Translations under genes and position numbers: made by a program | Origin: BRHc4a sp049323755 | GTDB lineage: Bacteria; Bacillota; Desulfotomaculia; Desulfotomaculales; Desulfocucumaceae | Length of the DNA stretch: 64,000 nt | Direction of reading: 5' to 3' | NCBI GenBank assembly: GCA_049323755.1 | Contig: JBMOPE010000006.1 | Span: 186,001 to 250,000 of the forward strand | Notes under the pieces: model-generated | Seen by the model: the letters and a program-made list of their open reading frames with translations, nothing else | Databases searched by the model: none | Told to the model about the DNA's origin: nothing | In this document: one piece after another, positions 15,342 to 24,420 of the stretch | Layout: the number at the start of each line of letters is the position of its first letter | How positions within the stretch are numbered: position 1 is the first letter of the stretch

Positions 15342-17714
15342 TCAATCGTCCCTGACCCGTATCAGTCTCATCCCATTGAGAGTAACCAGCAAGGACGCCC
15401 CGGTATCAGCAAATACAGCCATCCACAGGGTTCCGTATCCCATAAATGTTATCGCAATAAAACCGGCCTTTAGCAGCAGTGCAAAGATAATATTCTGCTT
15501 TATTGTATTCAGTGCCCTACGGCTAAGCCTGATGGCATAGGGAAGCTTTGACAGGTCATCGGCCATAAGGGCAATATCTGCAGTTTCAATGGCCGTGTCA
15601 GTACCGGCCCCGCCCATTGCTATACCCACATCGGCAAGAGCCAGGGCCGGCGCATCATTTACACCGTCCCCCACCATGGCAACCTTGCCACTTGCCTTAA
15701 GCTCCCTTATAGCTACAAGTTTTTCCTGGGGCAAAAGGCCGGCTCTGAAATCCGTAACACCTGCCTCACCGGCGACTGATTTTGCAGCGCCGGGATTATC
15801 GCCGGTAAGCATAACCACTCTTTTAATGCCAACCCTTTTGAGGCGTCTTATTACTTCGCCAATACCGGGCCTGACCCTGTCAGCCAGTGTTACAATACCC
15901 AGAATTTTATCAGCTGAACCTATCACAACAACAGAATTCCCGCTGTTGGTAAGTTCTTCTGCCCTGTCACTCCACTGCCTGACGGAAACACCCATTTCTT
16001 CAAACAGTTTTATATTTCCCACATAATAGCGTTTCTCTTCCACCTCGGCCCTGGCACCCTTGCCGGTGTAGGATTCAAAATTCATTGCTGCGGGTATTTC
16101 TAAACCGTCTTCCTCAGTCCTGCTGACTATTGCCCTTGCCAGGGGATGTTCAGAATACTTCTCAACTGCCGATGCCAGTGAAAGAATCTCTTTGGGACTC
16201 ATTTCCCCCCCTGAAATGATTTCTTTAACCTGAGGCCTGCCCAAAGTCATGGTTCCGGTTTTATCCAGGGCAATAATATTTAGCTTTCCGGCCTCCTCGA
16301 GGTAGGCCCCCCCTTTTATAAGCACTCCTCTTTTGGCTGCGCTCCCTATGGCCGATATTATTGAGACAGGCGTTGAAATAACAAGGGCGCAGGGGCAGGA
16401 GATTACCAGCAGCATCAGTGACTTCTCAAACCAGGGCTTAAAGGGCTGGCCGAAAAGAAATACGGGCAATACCGTAACTGCAGCCGCCAGTATAAGTACC
16501 GCAGGAGTGTAGTAAAAAGCGAATCTGTCCACCAGCTGCTGCGAGGGGGCTTTCTGTGCCTGTGCCTCCTCAACCAGATTTATAACCCTGGACAGGGTAG
16601 TGTCCTTAAAATGGCAGGCAGCCTCCACTTCCAGGGCGCCCTGCTGGTTTATGGTGCCCGCATATACAGCGTCGCCCGGACCCTTATCAACGGGAACTGA
16701 CTCGCCTGTAATAGGAGCCTGGTTCACAGAGGAATTTCCTGCCCTAACCTTTCCGTCCACCGGGATGTTTTGGCCGGGCCTTATCACAACAGCGTCTCCA
16801 GGCATAACATCTTCCACCGGAACTGTTATTTCATCTCCATTTCTCATAACCACTGCCTCACGAGGTGACATATCCATAAGGGACCGGATGGAGTTTCTGG
16901 TTTTTTCAATAGTATAGACCTGCAGGTAATTTCCAAGGGCAAAAAGAAAAACAACCATTGCGCCCTCAGCCCATTCACCGATGGCAGCGGCACCCGCAAC
17001 CGCCACTGTCATAAGAAAATTCATGTCCAGGCTAAAGGATCTCACAGCATAAAAGCCGCTTCTTGCCACCTGGTAGCCTCCGGACAGGATACTAGCCAGG
17101 TATAATCCGGTAGCAATGTGCCCACCTGCCCCCAAAAGCCCGGCAAGAAAACCCGCTGACAGAAAAAGCCCCGACAATACAGCACTCAAAAGCTTCGGGT
17201 TTTTAAAAACAGTTCCTTTTCCATCTCCGGAAGACGGCTCTCTCCACATTTCAACCCCGTAGCCAGCTTCTTTTATAGCTTTTGCTATTAAATCAACCGG
17301 TGTTCTGTGCCTTACACCGACCTTGCCCGTTCCAAATACCAGGGAGACTCCCTCTATACCGTCCAGGGAGGACAGCCTTTTTTCAAGCTTTGCGGCACAG
17401 TCGGCGCAGTCAAGACCTGAAATTCTTAACTCCGTTAGCCGTATGCCTTCCGGCATATCAATTTCGATACCGTATCCTGATTCCCTGACTGCCTTCATGA
17501 TATTTAAGGCCGGGTAGTAATGCTCCACCATCAGTTTAGAGACCCCAAAGCTAACCTGGGCAGATTTAACGCCCTCCAGCTGCCTGATTCTTTTTTCAAG
17601 CTTGGCGGCACAGTCAGCGCAGTCCAGTCCCTTAAGCCGAAAACTGCTCTTTTGCAGCCCCTGTATGTTTATGCCATTTACATTTCTTGACTGATTCAAC
17701 GCTTTGACGTTCAT
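15342..17714 (-). CDS. cadA: Heavy-metal P1B-type ATPase (Cd/Zn/Pb efflux)
   Basis: 790 residues. Two N-terminal HMA domains each carry GLDCADCAAKLEKR. Eight membrane segments follow, with the transport motif ISCPCALVIS, phosphorylation site ALDKTGTM, and TGDNP and GDGVNDAPAL hinge motifs. It pumps Cd(II), Zn(II) or Pb(II) out of the cell. The start at 17714 has GGAG at 8 nt, just after the stop of the regulator gene, so the pair is one operon. Two near-identical HMA domains point to internal duplication. Confidence 0.93.
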   Translation of the reverse strand: MNVKALNQSRNVNGINIQGLQKSSFRLKGLDCADCAAKLEKRIRQLEGVKSAQVSFGVSKLMVEHYYPALNIMKAVRESGYGIEIDMPEGIRLTELRISGLDCADCAAKLEKRLSSLDGIEGVSLVFGTGKVGVRHRTPVDLIAKAIKEAGYGVEMWREPSSGDGKGTVFKNPKLLSAVLSGLFLSAGFLAGLLGAGGHIATGLYLASILSGGYQVARSGFYAVRSFSLDMNFLMTVAVAGAAAIGEWAEGAMVVFLFALGNYLQVYTIEKTRNSIRSLMDMSPREAVVMRNGDEITVPVEDVMPGDAVVIRPGQNIPVDGKVRAGNSSVNQAPITGESVPVDKGPGDAVYAGTINQQGALEVEAACHFKDTTLSRVINLVEEAQAQKAPSQQLVDRFAFYYTPAVLILAAAVTVLPVFLFGQPFKPWFEKSLMLLVISCPCALVISTPVSIISAIGSAAKRGVLIKGGAYLEEAGKLNIIALDKTGTMTLGRPQVKEIISGGEMSPKEILSLASAVEKYSEHPLARAIVSRTEEDGLEIPAAMNFESYTGKGARAEVEEKRYYVGNIKLFEEMGVSVRQWSDRAEELTNSGNSVVVIGSADKILGIVTLADRVRPGIGEVIRRLKRVGIKRVVMLTGDNPGAAKSVAGEAGVTDFRAGLLPQEKLVAIRELKASGKVAMVGDGVNDAPALALADVGIAMGGAGTDTAIETADIALMADDLSKLPYAIRLSRRALNTIKQNIIFALLLKAGFIAITFMGYGTLWMAVFADTGASLLVTLNGMRLIRVRDD

Positions 17715-17718
17715 GTAT

Positions 17719-18081
17719 TCATCTCCAGTCATGCTTTCTGTGGTTAAGCGCAGAATAAACTATATCCTTTACACAGTCGTCTTTAAGACTATAAAATACC
17801 ATTTTACCTTCCCTTCTGTGCCGGGCCAGGCCTGTATTCCCCAGGTATCTCAGGTGGTGCGACGCTGTGGCCACCGAACTTCCTATTATTCCGGCAACAT
17901 CGCATACACATAATTCTTCCAGGGACAGGGCATAAACAATTTTAAGCCTTGTTTCATCAGCCAGTGCTTTGAATATTCTGGCCATGCCTTCCGTTACACT
18001 TATCTGCGCCCTTATCTTATCTACCTTGGCCTTGTCGGAGCAAAATACATCACACATATCATTGTTTTTACCGTTCATCAT
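17719..18081 (-). CDS. cadC: ArsR/SmtB-family metal sensor repressor (CadC type)
   Basis: 120 residues. The N-terminal CDVFC and helix-4 LCVC motifs match the metal site of CadC, and the recognition helix is SSVATASHHLRYL. ATG 18081 has GAGG upstream; the longer frame would start inside the operator. CadC represses its own operon until Cd, Pb or Zn binds. It is followed 4 bp later by the ATPase gene. Confidence 0.9.
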   Translation of the reverse strand: MMNGKNNDMCDVFCSDKAKVDKIRAQISVTEGMARIFKALADETRLKIVYALSLEELCVCDVAGIIGSSVATASHHLRYLGNTGLARHRREGKMVFYSLKDDCVKDIVYSALNHRKHDWR

Positions 18082-18104
18082 ATAAGACACTACCTCATTA
18101 AAAC

Positions 18105-18116
18105 ATTCATTTGAAT
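18105..18116. promoter_or_regulatory. Putative CadC operator
   Basis: ATTCATTTGAAT is a near-perfect palindrome 24-35 nt upstream of the cadC start. It resembles the TCAAATA/TATTTGA-type operator of plasmid CadC systems, consistent with autoregulation. Confidence 0.5.
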
Positions 18117-18323
18117 ATATTAATATCACAGATGTAGTATTTTGTCATTAGTGTTTTAAAAAATATTTTTTCTCCTGTGCGCCAAATTTTTTTCGACAGA
18201 AAAACCCGCTATAGCTGCAAAAACCTTTTTATTTTTTCAATTAATTGATATATTTGATTTTTGATTATATAATAATATAGGTTATGATTTCTCCCCAAGT
18301 AGCACCATTATTAGTATTGGGAC

Positions 18324-19622
18324 GTGTTTAAAAGTATGGCTGAGGGTAACAAAAAATTATATTTATTCCTGACGGTGGCAGAGGTTGTCATAATCGCCCT
18401 TCTACTCACTTTTATTGGATCAGTAAAAACAGAAGGATACTTATACTACGGTCTTCTGATCGGCCTCCTTGCAGTTGCAGTCGTAAAACTGGCCTTAACA
18501 GGTAGAGCCGGTAAAATACATGAAGCTGAAAGAGAAAATGACCTTAAGCTTATAAAAGAGCTTAAAGAATTTAACATACTTCTGGCCGATGAAAAGGCCG
18601 AGATAGAGAAAGAGCTCAAAATATTCAAGATCAATCATGAAAAGATATCCAAAAACGTTGCTGAGCTCTTTACCCTCCAGGTTGTAAGCGATACTATAAA
18701 CTCCACGCTGGAGCTTGACCGCCTGCTGAATACAGTTAACGATATAATAGTGGGAATAATGGGCGTCAATACCTGTACCATATGCATATTTGAAGAAAAC
18801 CAGAGTGGTATCCGGTACCTTGTGTCCAACGAAAGAAGAAACGACCTTCTGGAAAGCATTAGAAACAGGGCGATTAACTACCTGGAGAAGAAGGATAACA
18901 ACGGGGACAAGACAGTTGTTGAAGAAGTGAAAGGCTTTGAGCCTGTTACAAGGATTACTTTCACGCCGGTTATCAAAAACAAGTACCTCCTGGGTGTAAT
19001 AATAACCGGACATACCGAGGACAATATATTTGATTCTGAAGATACCCGCTTTATGGAGATTATCTGTAACCAGATAAGCATGGCCATTGAAAATGCCAAG
19101 CTATATGAAAAAGTAAACACAATGGCTAATACCGATTTTCTTACGGGACTTTACAACAGAACCTATTTCTTTAATTGTTTTGAAAAGATTATCTCCAACA
19201 TCCCTGAGAACCGGACCATATCGTTGGCGATGTTTGACATTGATGACTTTAAATATGTCAATGACAAATATGGGCACGATACAGGAGATGTGGTTTTAAA
19301 AGGTCTTGCAAAGGTCATCAGAAACATGATTAGAAAAGATGACATTTTTGCCAGGTATGGTGGCGAGGAATTTATACTGGTTATGCAGAACATAACACTG
19401 GACAAGGGTTTTGAAAGGCTGAACCAGATCCGCCAGGCCGTACAGGATATTGTTTTTAATCATAACGGGGTGAGTCTTTCAGTAACTGTAAGTATTGGCG
19501 CCGCCCACTACGATACTGGGGACACCCAGGACTCACTGATTAAGAAGGCCGATATGGCGCTTTACAGAGCCAAGAAAAACGGCAAAAACCGAATTGAGGT
19601 ATATGACGGGGATATTCAATGA
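18324..19622 (+). CDS. Membrane-anchored GAF-GGDEF diguanylate cyclase
   Basis: 432 residues: two N-terminal membrane helices (about 12-60), a coiled coil (~65-110), a GAF-like sensor domain (~115-265) and a GGDEF domain (~270-430). The catalytic motif is RYGGEEF, and RKDD eight residues upstream is an intact inhibitory I-site, so it should make c-di-GMP with product inhibition. GTG 18324 follows GGGAC; ATG 18336 is an alternative. The stop overlaps the next gene's start by 4 bp (ATGA), so the two proteins are made together. Confidence 0.9.
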   Translation: MFKSMAEGNKKLYLFLTVAEVVIIALLLTFIGSVKTEGYLYYGLLIGLLAVAVVKLALTGRAGKIHEAERENDLKLIKELKEFNILLADEKAEIEKELKIFKINHEKISKNVAELFTLQVVSDTINSTLELDRLLNTVNDIIVGIMGVNTCTICIFEENQSGIRYLVSNERRNDLLESIRNRAINYLEKKDNNGDKTVVEEVKGFEPVTRITFTPVIKNKYLLGVIITGHTEDNIFDSEDTRFMEIICNQISMAIENAKLYEKVNTMANTDFLTGLYNRTYFFNCFEKIISNIPENRTISLAMFDIDDFKYVNDKYGHDTGDVVLKGLAKVIRNMIRKDDIFARYGGEEFILVMQNITLDKGFERLNQIRQAVQDIVFNHNGVSLSVTVSIGAAHYDTGDTQDSLIKKADMALYRAKKNGKNRIEVYDGDIQ

Positions 19623-20833
19623 TGAAAGAGCTACCGGCAATAACAGGAGGTCGACCAGTAAGGGGCAGCATGCTGCCCTTTTCCTTTCCATGTATTGAAT
19701 CAGATGATATACAGGCGGTTATAAAGTCCCTCAAAGGAGAAGTACTTTCCATGGGGCAGTCGGTTCAGCTTTTTGAACAGGCTTTCGCCAGTTATACCGG
19801 TGCAAGATATGCTGTGGCGGTTTCCAGTGGCGCCGCTGGAATGCATATCGCCCTGCTGGCCGCGGGAATAGGTCCCCAGGAAGAGATTATTGCCTCGCCG
19901 CTTACACATACCGCATCAACAAACTGTATTTTGTACCAGAAAGCTGTGCCGATATTTACCGATATAGACCCCTCCACATTGACTTTGGACCCTGAGAAGG
20001 TATTAATTAAAATATCTGAAAGGACCAAGGCAATAATTGCCTCCCACTATGGAGGATTTCCCTGCAACCTGGATTTACTCGCGAAGATAGCCGAAAAGCA
20101 TGGAATACCTTTAATTGAAGACGCCACCAGGTCACTGGGCGCGGAATACAAGGGAAAAATGACTGGAAGATACGGCATTATGGGGGTTTACAGCTTTTCC
20201 GGCCTACAGGGCGTAACCACCGGTGAAGGAGGAATGGTGGTTACGGACGACCCGGAAACCTGCCAATGGCTTGCCCTGTTTAGAGATAATGGGATGATCA
20301 GGAATAGGGAAAAAATGACTAAATATCCCGGGCACTGGCATGTTGAGATGCAGGACCTGGGCTACAATTACCGGATGACGGAAATGCAGGCCGCCCTGGG
20401 GCTTTCCCAGCTTGAAAAAGCAAATGTGTTCCTTAAACGCAGAAAAGATATTGCTAATAAATACAACAAGGCCTTTAGAGAGTGCAGCCAATTGTTAACT
20501 CCCGTGCCGTTGGAAGGTTCATCCCCCTCGTGGGATATTTATCCGCTCCGAATAAAGCCAGGCCTGATGAAAGTCAGCCGGACAGAAATTATCGAAGCGA
20601 TTTTGAAGGAAAACATCGGAGTGGATGTTAATTATATGCCGGTACACATTCATCCGTATTATATCTGGGTTGGCCATCCCGATGTGTGTACCCTTGAAGG
20701 GAGCCTTTGCCCGGTTGCGGAAGAAGTTTACGAAAATCTTTTATGTCTTCCTATTTACCCGGCTATGACCAATAGTGACACAGGGGACGTCATAAGTGCC
20801 GTCACCCGGGTGATTAATTACTATAGCCAGTAG
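19619..20833 (+). CDS. DegT/DnrJ/EryC1-family protein lacking the PLP lysine
   Basis: 404 residues with the full sugar-aminotransferase fold: SSGAAGMHIALLAAG, ASPLTHTASTNCILY, IPLIEDATRSLGAEY and DLGYNYRMTEMQAALGLSQL, closest in pattern to PseC-like transaminases. The active-site segment that normally reads SFHxxKxxTTGEGG is SFSGLQGVTTGEGG here, so the Schiff-base Lys is Gln197 (codon CAG at 20207-20209). It cannot act as a normal aminotransferase. Lys-less members are known as dehydratases (His in ColD). Overlaps the GGDEF gene by 4 bp. Confidence 0.85.
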   Translation: MMKELPAITGGRPVRGSMLPFSFPCIESDDIQAVIKSLKGEVLSMGQSVQLFEQAFASYTGARYAVAVSSGAAGMHIALLAAGIGPQEEIIASPLTHTASTNCILYQKAVPIFTDIDPSTLTLDPEKVLIKISERTKAIIASHYGGFPCNLDLLAKIAEKHGIPLIEDATRSLGAEYKGKMTGRYGIMGVYSFSGLQGVTTGEGGMVVTDDPETCQWLALFRDNGMIRNREKMTKYPGHWHVEMQDLGYNYRMTEMQAALGLSQLEKANVFLKRRKDIANKYNKAFRECSQLLTPVPLEGSSPSWDIYPLRIKPGLMKVSRTEIIEAILKENIGVDVNYMPVHIHPYYIWVGHPDVCTLEGSLCPVAEEVYENLLCLPIYPAMTNSDTGDVISAVTRVINYYSQ

Positions 20834-20839
20834 TGCCCT

Positions 20840-21115
20840 AGATGTATTTCCAGATGGTCGGAGGAGCCGAAGAAGCATTGAGTGATGGTCGGAGGAGCCA
20901 GGATGTATTTCCTGCTGGTCGGAGAGTATTTGGATGCATTACTTAAGGGTCTCAGATCGGAGTTATTACTCTTTGTCTCTCCGACCGAAAGGTATTACTC
21001 ATTGGCACCTCCGACAAATCGGAAATACCAGTTAGCTCCTCCGACCAATTAAGAATGTCCCTTTAGCCCCTCTGACCAAGCGGAAATGCCCCTAAGCACC
21101 TCCGACCTTAAGGCA
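20840..21115. repeat. Inverted array of GGTCGGAGGAGC units
   Basis: Three direct copies of GGTCGGAG(GAGC) at about 20857, 20887 and 20917 alternate with GATGTATTTCC or GATGCATT. From about 20960 to 21115 at least five degenerate copies appear in reverse complement (CTCCGACC, CACCTCCGAC, CTCCTCCGACC, CCCTCTGACC, CACCTCCGACC). The spacing is about 30 bp. The whole could fold into a branched hairpin. A single related copy encodes the C-terminus of the FadR gene (46015-46055). No gene is seen in 20834-21191. Confidence 0.7.
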
Positions 21116-21162
21116 CGGCTCTTGAGATAATGATTGTTCCAACAAGATCATATAAAAACAAA

Positions 21163-21182
21163 AAGGCAGGATTTCCTGCCTT
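21163..21182 (-). terminator. Terminator of the GNAT gene
   Basis: Minus strand AGGCAGG loop CCTGCCT followed by TTTTGTTTTTA, immediately downstream of the acetyltransferase stop. Confidence 0.85.
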
Positions 21183-21191
21183 ATCTTTTTC

Positions 21192-21611
21192 TTAAATAGC
21201 TTCCAGGCTTTTACCCAGGGACATTATCTTAAGCAGCGTAGAGTGTCCTCTGCCTCTGCCCAGCGATACCGGACTGTACCTCTGCCAGAAGTGATATGCC
21301 CAGGGGGTATTTACTTCAAATACCAGGGGTCTGTCGGGAAATCTGCTACGCACGTATTCCACCAGAATTTGCGCATATCCATGCCTGCGGTACCTGTGCA
21401 GGGTTTCAAGGGTGACTATTCCGACCACACCCTTTTCTGAACACCAGGAAGGATCAACCTGCCATGCCACCCTGGCGGCCAGGACACCATTTGCCAGAAT
21501 TCCGTTAAACTGGCACCCGGTAAGATCTGTTATCCAGGCATAGGTCAGCATCTCGTCATTTTCAAAATCCCTGCACAAGGGGGAACTGGGCGTTATGCTG
21601 ATTACCTCCAT
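21192..21611 (-). CDS. GNAT-family N-acetyltransferase
   Basis: 139 residues with the acetyl-CoA-binding pattern VVGIVTLETLHRYRRHGYAQILVEYV (RRxGxA loop) and a following strand RPLVFEVNTPWAYHFWQRY. Single gene with its own terminator. Acceptor substrate unknown. Confidence 0.8.
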   Translation of the reverse strand: MEVISITPSSPLCRDFENDEMLTYAWITDLTGCQFNGILANGVLAARVAWQVDPSWCSEKGVVGIVTLETLHRYRRHGYAQILVEYVRSRFPDRPLVFEVNTPWAYHFWQRYSPVSLGRGRGHSTLLKIMSLGKSLEAI

Positions 21612-21887
21612 TTAAACACATCCCATCTTGCGCCTACTATCAGCTACTAACACTTTGCGACAAAACTCATTTTTCGTCAAGGTCCGTTTTTAGCGCTTTA
21701 AGCCTACGATACATGTCCTGCGGTGTTATGGAGGTTTATACGGTTTATTACTGCTTATTTCTTGAAAGAGATAATAAGAGTAATACCAAGATATTTCCAT
21801 GTAGTGCGAGGTATCACAAGCAGATTTTAATATAATGTTGCTTTTAAAAGAATTGTCCTATAGAAAAGCTTTTTTCTGTAGTGACAA
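21612..21887. other. Gap with a possible gene remnant
   Basis: No intact gene. On the minus strand 21735-21667 reads about 20 codons ending MYRRLKALKTDLDEK and stop, which resembles the C-terminal end of a Fis-type helix-turn-helix regulator, but the frame is closed just upstream. It could be a decayed fragment or chance. Confidence 0.25.
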
Positions 21888-23048
21888 TCAGGGCCTTATG
21901 TTTTCCGGTCCGGGAGAGAAGAATTTTTTCAGGGCCGGATATACTCCTGTTTTATCCTTTACAGTCACTGGGGTAAATTTTGGATCTGTTATTTTCTTGT
22001 AGGCAGACCTTAATGTGCTGGTGTAGTAGTAGGGGCCTTCAATTTCTCCGTAGCCTACAAGGTTGCAGTGCTGCAATAAATCATTGACCAGCTTAACACA
22101 CTGTTCATTGTCGGAAGCCAGGTTATCGCCGTCTGAAAAATGAAAGGCGTAAATATTGTAATCCTGTACTGGATATCTCTTTTCAATTAAATCAAGGGCA
22201 AGCCGGTAGACCGATGAGCAGCGGGTTCCCCCGCTGGCACCCTTTGTAAAAAATTCTTCCTCTGTAGTTTCCTTGGCCTCAACGTGGTGCGCCAGAAAAA
22301 CTATATGAACATTCTGATACTTTGTACGTAAAAATTTAACCATCCAGAAGAAAAAGCTTCGTGCGATATATTTTTCATAGGTGCCCATGGACCCCGATGT
22401 GTCCATCATTGCCATGACTACCGCATTGGACTCATATTTGTATGTCTTTTCCCATGTTTTGAAGCGAAGATCATCCTTCTTGATCCCGTGCAGGCCCGGA
22501 TTACCGCTAAGAGCATTTCTTTTAATGACTTCATATATAGTTCGCTTCCTGTCTATGTTTCCGGTTATGCCTGTTTTTCTTATATCCTTAAACTCAACCG
22601 ATTCCGAGGAAATCTCGGGTTTTTTCTTTTGTTCCAGGTTGGGGAGTCCCAGGTCTTCAAAAATAAGCTCAGCCAGCTCGTCAATTGAAATATCCGTTTC
22701 ATAATAATCCACGCCGGGCTCTTCGCCAGCTCCCTTCCCCTTTCCCGGTCCAGCCTGCTGCGGGTCTGAACCGAGAACATCCCCTACCTTGCTTTTTCCG
22801 TTGCCCTGTCCGGAATGCTTCTTTTTGCCCTGATCAAAACGAAAGTGATATTCATCAAGGGAGCGAATAGGAACCCTTATCACCTTATTTCCATCTGACA
22901 TTATGATGCTTTCTTCACTAACAATATCTGACAGGTTTTTCTTTATGGCCTCTTTAACTTTTTCCCGATGGCGCTGCCGGTCAAGCTCCCCCTTGCGATG
23001 AAGAGACCAGTCCTCCCGGGAGACGACATAATCATTGCTCACGGCCAA
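21888..23048 (-). CDS. yhbH: YhbH/YeaH-family (DUF444) protein
   Basis: 386 residues. An N-terminal basic region is followed by a glycine-rich linker (GQGNGKSKVGD) and a C-terminal von Willebrand A-like domain with a MIDAS motif MDTSGSM and SGGTRCSS. In Bacillus subtilis YhbH is needed for normal sporulation; in enteric bacteria YeaH works with a kinase, YeaG/PrkA. No prkA is within the window. Preceded by an AGGAGGGATTGG ribosome site. It supports a spore-forming host. Confidence 0.9.
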   Translation of the reverse strand: MAVSNDYVVSREDWSLHRKGELDRQRHREKVKEAIKKNLSDIVSEESIIMSDGNKVIRVPIRSLDEYHFRFDQGKKKHSGQGNGKSKVGDVLGSDPQQAGPGKGKGAGEEPGVDYYETDISIDELAELIFEDLGLPNLEQKKKPEISSESVEFKDIRKTGITGNIDRKRTIYEVIKRNALSGNPGLHGIKKDDLRFKTWEKTYKYESNAVVMAMMDTSGSMGTYEKYIARSFFFWMVKFLRTKYQNVHIVFLAHHVEAKETTEEEFFTKGASGGTRCSSVYRLALDLIEKRYPVQDYNIYAFHFSDGDNLASDNEQCVKLVNDLLQHCNLVGYGEIEGPYYYTSTLRSAYKKITDPKFTPVTVKDKTGVYPALKKFFSPGPENIRP

Positions 23049-23647
23049 TCCCTCCTGACTTTATGCAGTAAAATACTGCCTGGAATATTACATTATATGT
23101 GGCGATGGCAGGAAAATGAAGTGAAATCCTGACGCAAAAGTACCGGTGCCCATTATCAGAACTCTTTTATGGTATGTTATGTCAGACGATGGCAGTCTGT
23201 TCTATAGTACCGGATACCTGAGTTATTTTTAAGACTCCAGTCCTATGTTATCAGTTGGTTTTCTGACATGAGATTTTACAAAAATTTTATAACTCATTTT
23301 TAAAATTAAAGCAATTAAAGGGTACACCCGGGGAGGAGTATTTGATGTTTTCTTGCTTTGTGAAAACCTTTTAAAAATTACTGTTCAGGCAAAGGAAGAG
23401 TTATTTCAGCTTGCTGCTGACAGAGCGCCCAGTCCGGAACAGTTAATGACGAGATAACCTGGCAATTTACAACCGCTGCGGCGCCTAATAAGCAAAGCAT
23501 TATTCCTGGGTCAGGAATTGTAGGCTCCAAGAGGGTTAATCCTGTCGGGGAGCCTTTATTGTCACCATATTTTTGCAAAAATTTTACATCTTTAACTTAC
23601 AATACGAGTAAAAATTAGGTGAGTTTAAGGTACCCATAAAAGGGGAG
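23049..23647. other. 600-bp gap with short open fragments
   Basis: No long gene. GGGGAGGAG at 23331-23339 precedes ATG 23344, which opens a 9-codon frame (MFSCFVKTF, stop). Just beyond, two overlapping plus-strand frames look coding-like but are broken by stops: ITVQAKEELFQLAAD... and, after a frame change, DEITWQFTTAAAPNK... . A GGCTCC/GGAGCC hairpin (23522-23552) precedes TTTATTG. This may be a decayed small gene upstream of the crp gene. Confidence 0.35.
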
Positions 23648-24337
23648 ATGATCTTGCCCCATTTCCTGAATAATGTCGGAAGCAGTTACAACCTTAATGA
23701 AGGACAACTGGAAGAAATAAAGAGAAATGCTTTGAATAAACACTATAAACGGGGTGATGTCATTATTAATGAGGGTGACACCGCCGATGGGCTTTATATT
23801 ATAAAGACAGGCTATGTAAAGGTTTACCAGGTAAGCGAAAACGGCAGGGAGAAGACTCTGGCCATATTGACTGCCGGTGATATTATCGGAGAAATGGCTG
23901 CTTTCGGGCAGCACATCCGGTCGGCTTCGGTCAAGGCTATAGAACACACAGAGGCTATTCTTATCCCTCAATACCGTTTTATGGAACTTTTAAAAACAAT
24001 CCCGGCCTTTGGCCTGAAAATAACAGAAGTTGTCGCGGAAAGACTGCGCCAGGCCAACAGGCAGCTGGCCCAAGTGGCCGGCTGCAGCTCCCGGGACAAG
24101 GTTCTATGTCAAATGCTTTATTTAGTAGAACGGTTTGGTGTGGAGCATATAAAGGGGGTCATTATCCAGCCCCGCCTTACCCACAGTGATATAGCCTCCC
24201 TGGCAGGTGTGGTCAGGGAGACCGTAACCAAGCTCTTTAATGAATTAGAAGACGAGGGAATTATAACCTTTGAAAGACGGAGGCTAATAATAAGGAACCT
24301 GGGCAGTTTACAAAAGGCCTTTAATTCTCGTGCATAA
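23648..24337 (+). CDS. Crp/Fnr-family transcriptional regulator
   Basis: 229 residues: cNMP-type effector domain (~15-130, KRGDVIINEGDTADGLYIIKTGYVKVY), a dimerisation helix and a C-terminal HTH_Crp (LTHSDIASLAGVVRETVTKLFNEL). It lacks the N-terminal Cys set of FNR, so it is not an obvious oxygen sensor. ATG 23648 directly abuts AGGGGAG; the in-frame TTG at 23654 has better spacing and may be the true start. It is upstream of the isomerase-peptide cassette on the same strand and may control it. Confidence 0.85.
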   Translation: MILPHFLNNVGSSYNLNEGQLEEIKRNALNKHYKRGDVIINEGDTADGLYIIKTGYVKVYQVSENGREKTLAILTAGDIIGEMAAFGQHIRSASVKAIEHTEAILIPQYRFMELLKTIPAFGLKITEVVAERLRQANRQLAQVAGCSSRDKVLCQMLYLVERFGVEHIKGVIIQPRLTHSDIASLAGVVRETVTKLFNELEDEGIITFERRRLIIRNLGSLQKAFNSRA

Positions 24338-24420
24338 TGTATTTATTTGCAGCCGCCGTTACATTAAACTACTTACTGTGTCCTGGATAAAAATAATTAT
24401 TTTATAGGGGGATGATCACT

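Noticed and set aside
23378..23578. 66-codon minus-strand frame in the gap before the crp gene
   Set aside because: No ribosome site and no recognisable protein pattern; the plus strand looks more coding-like there.
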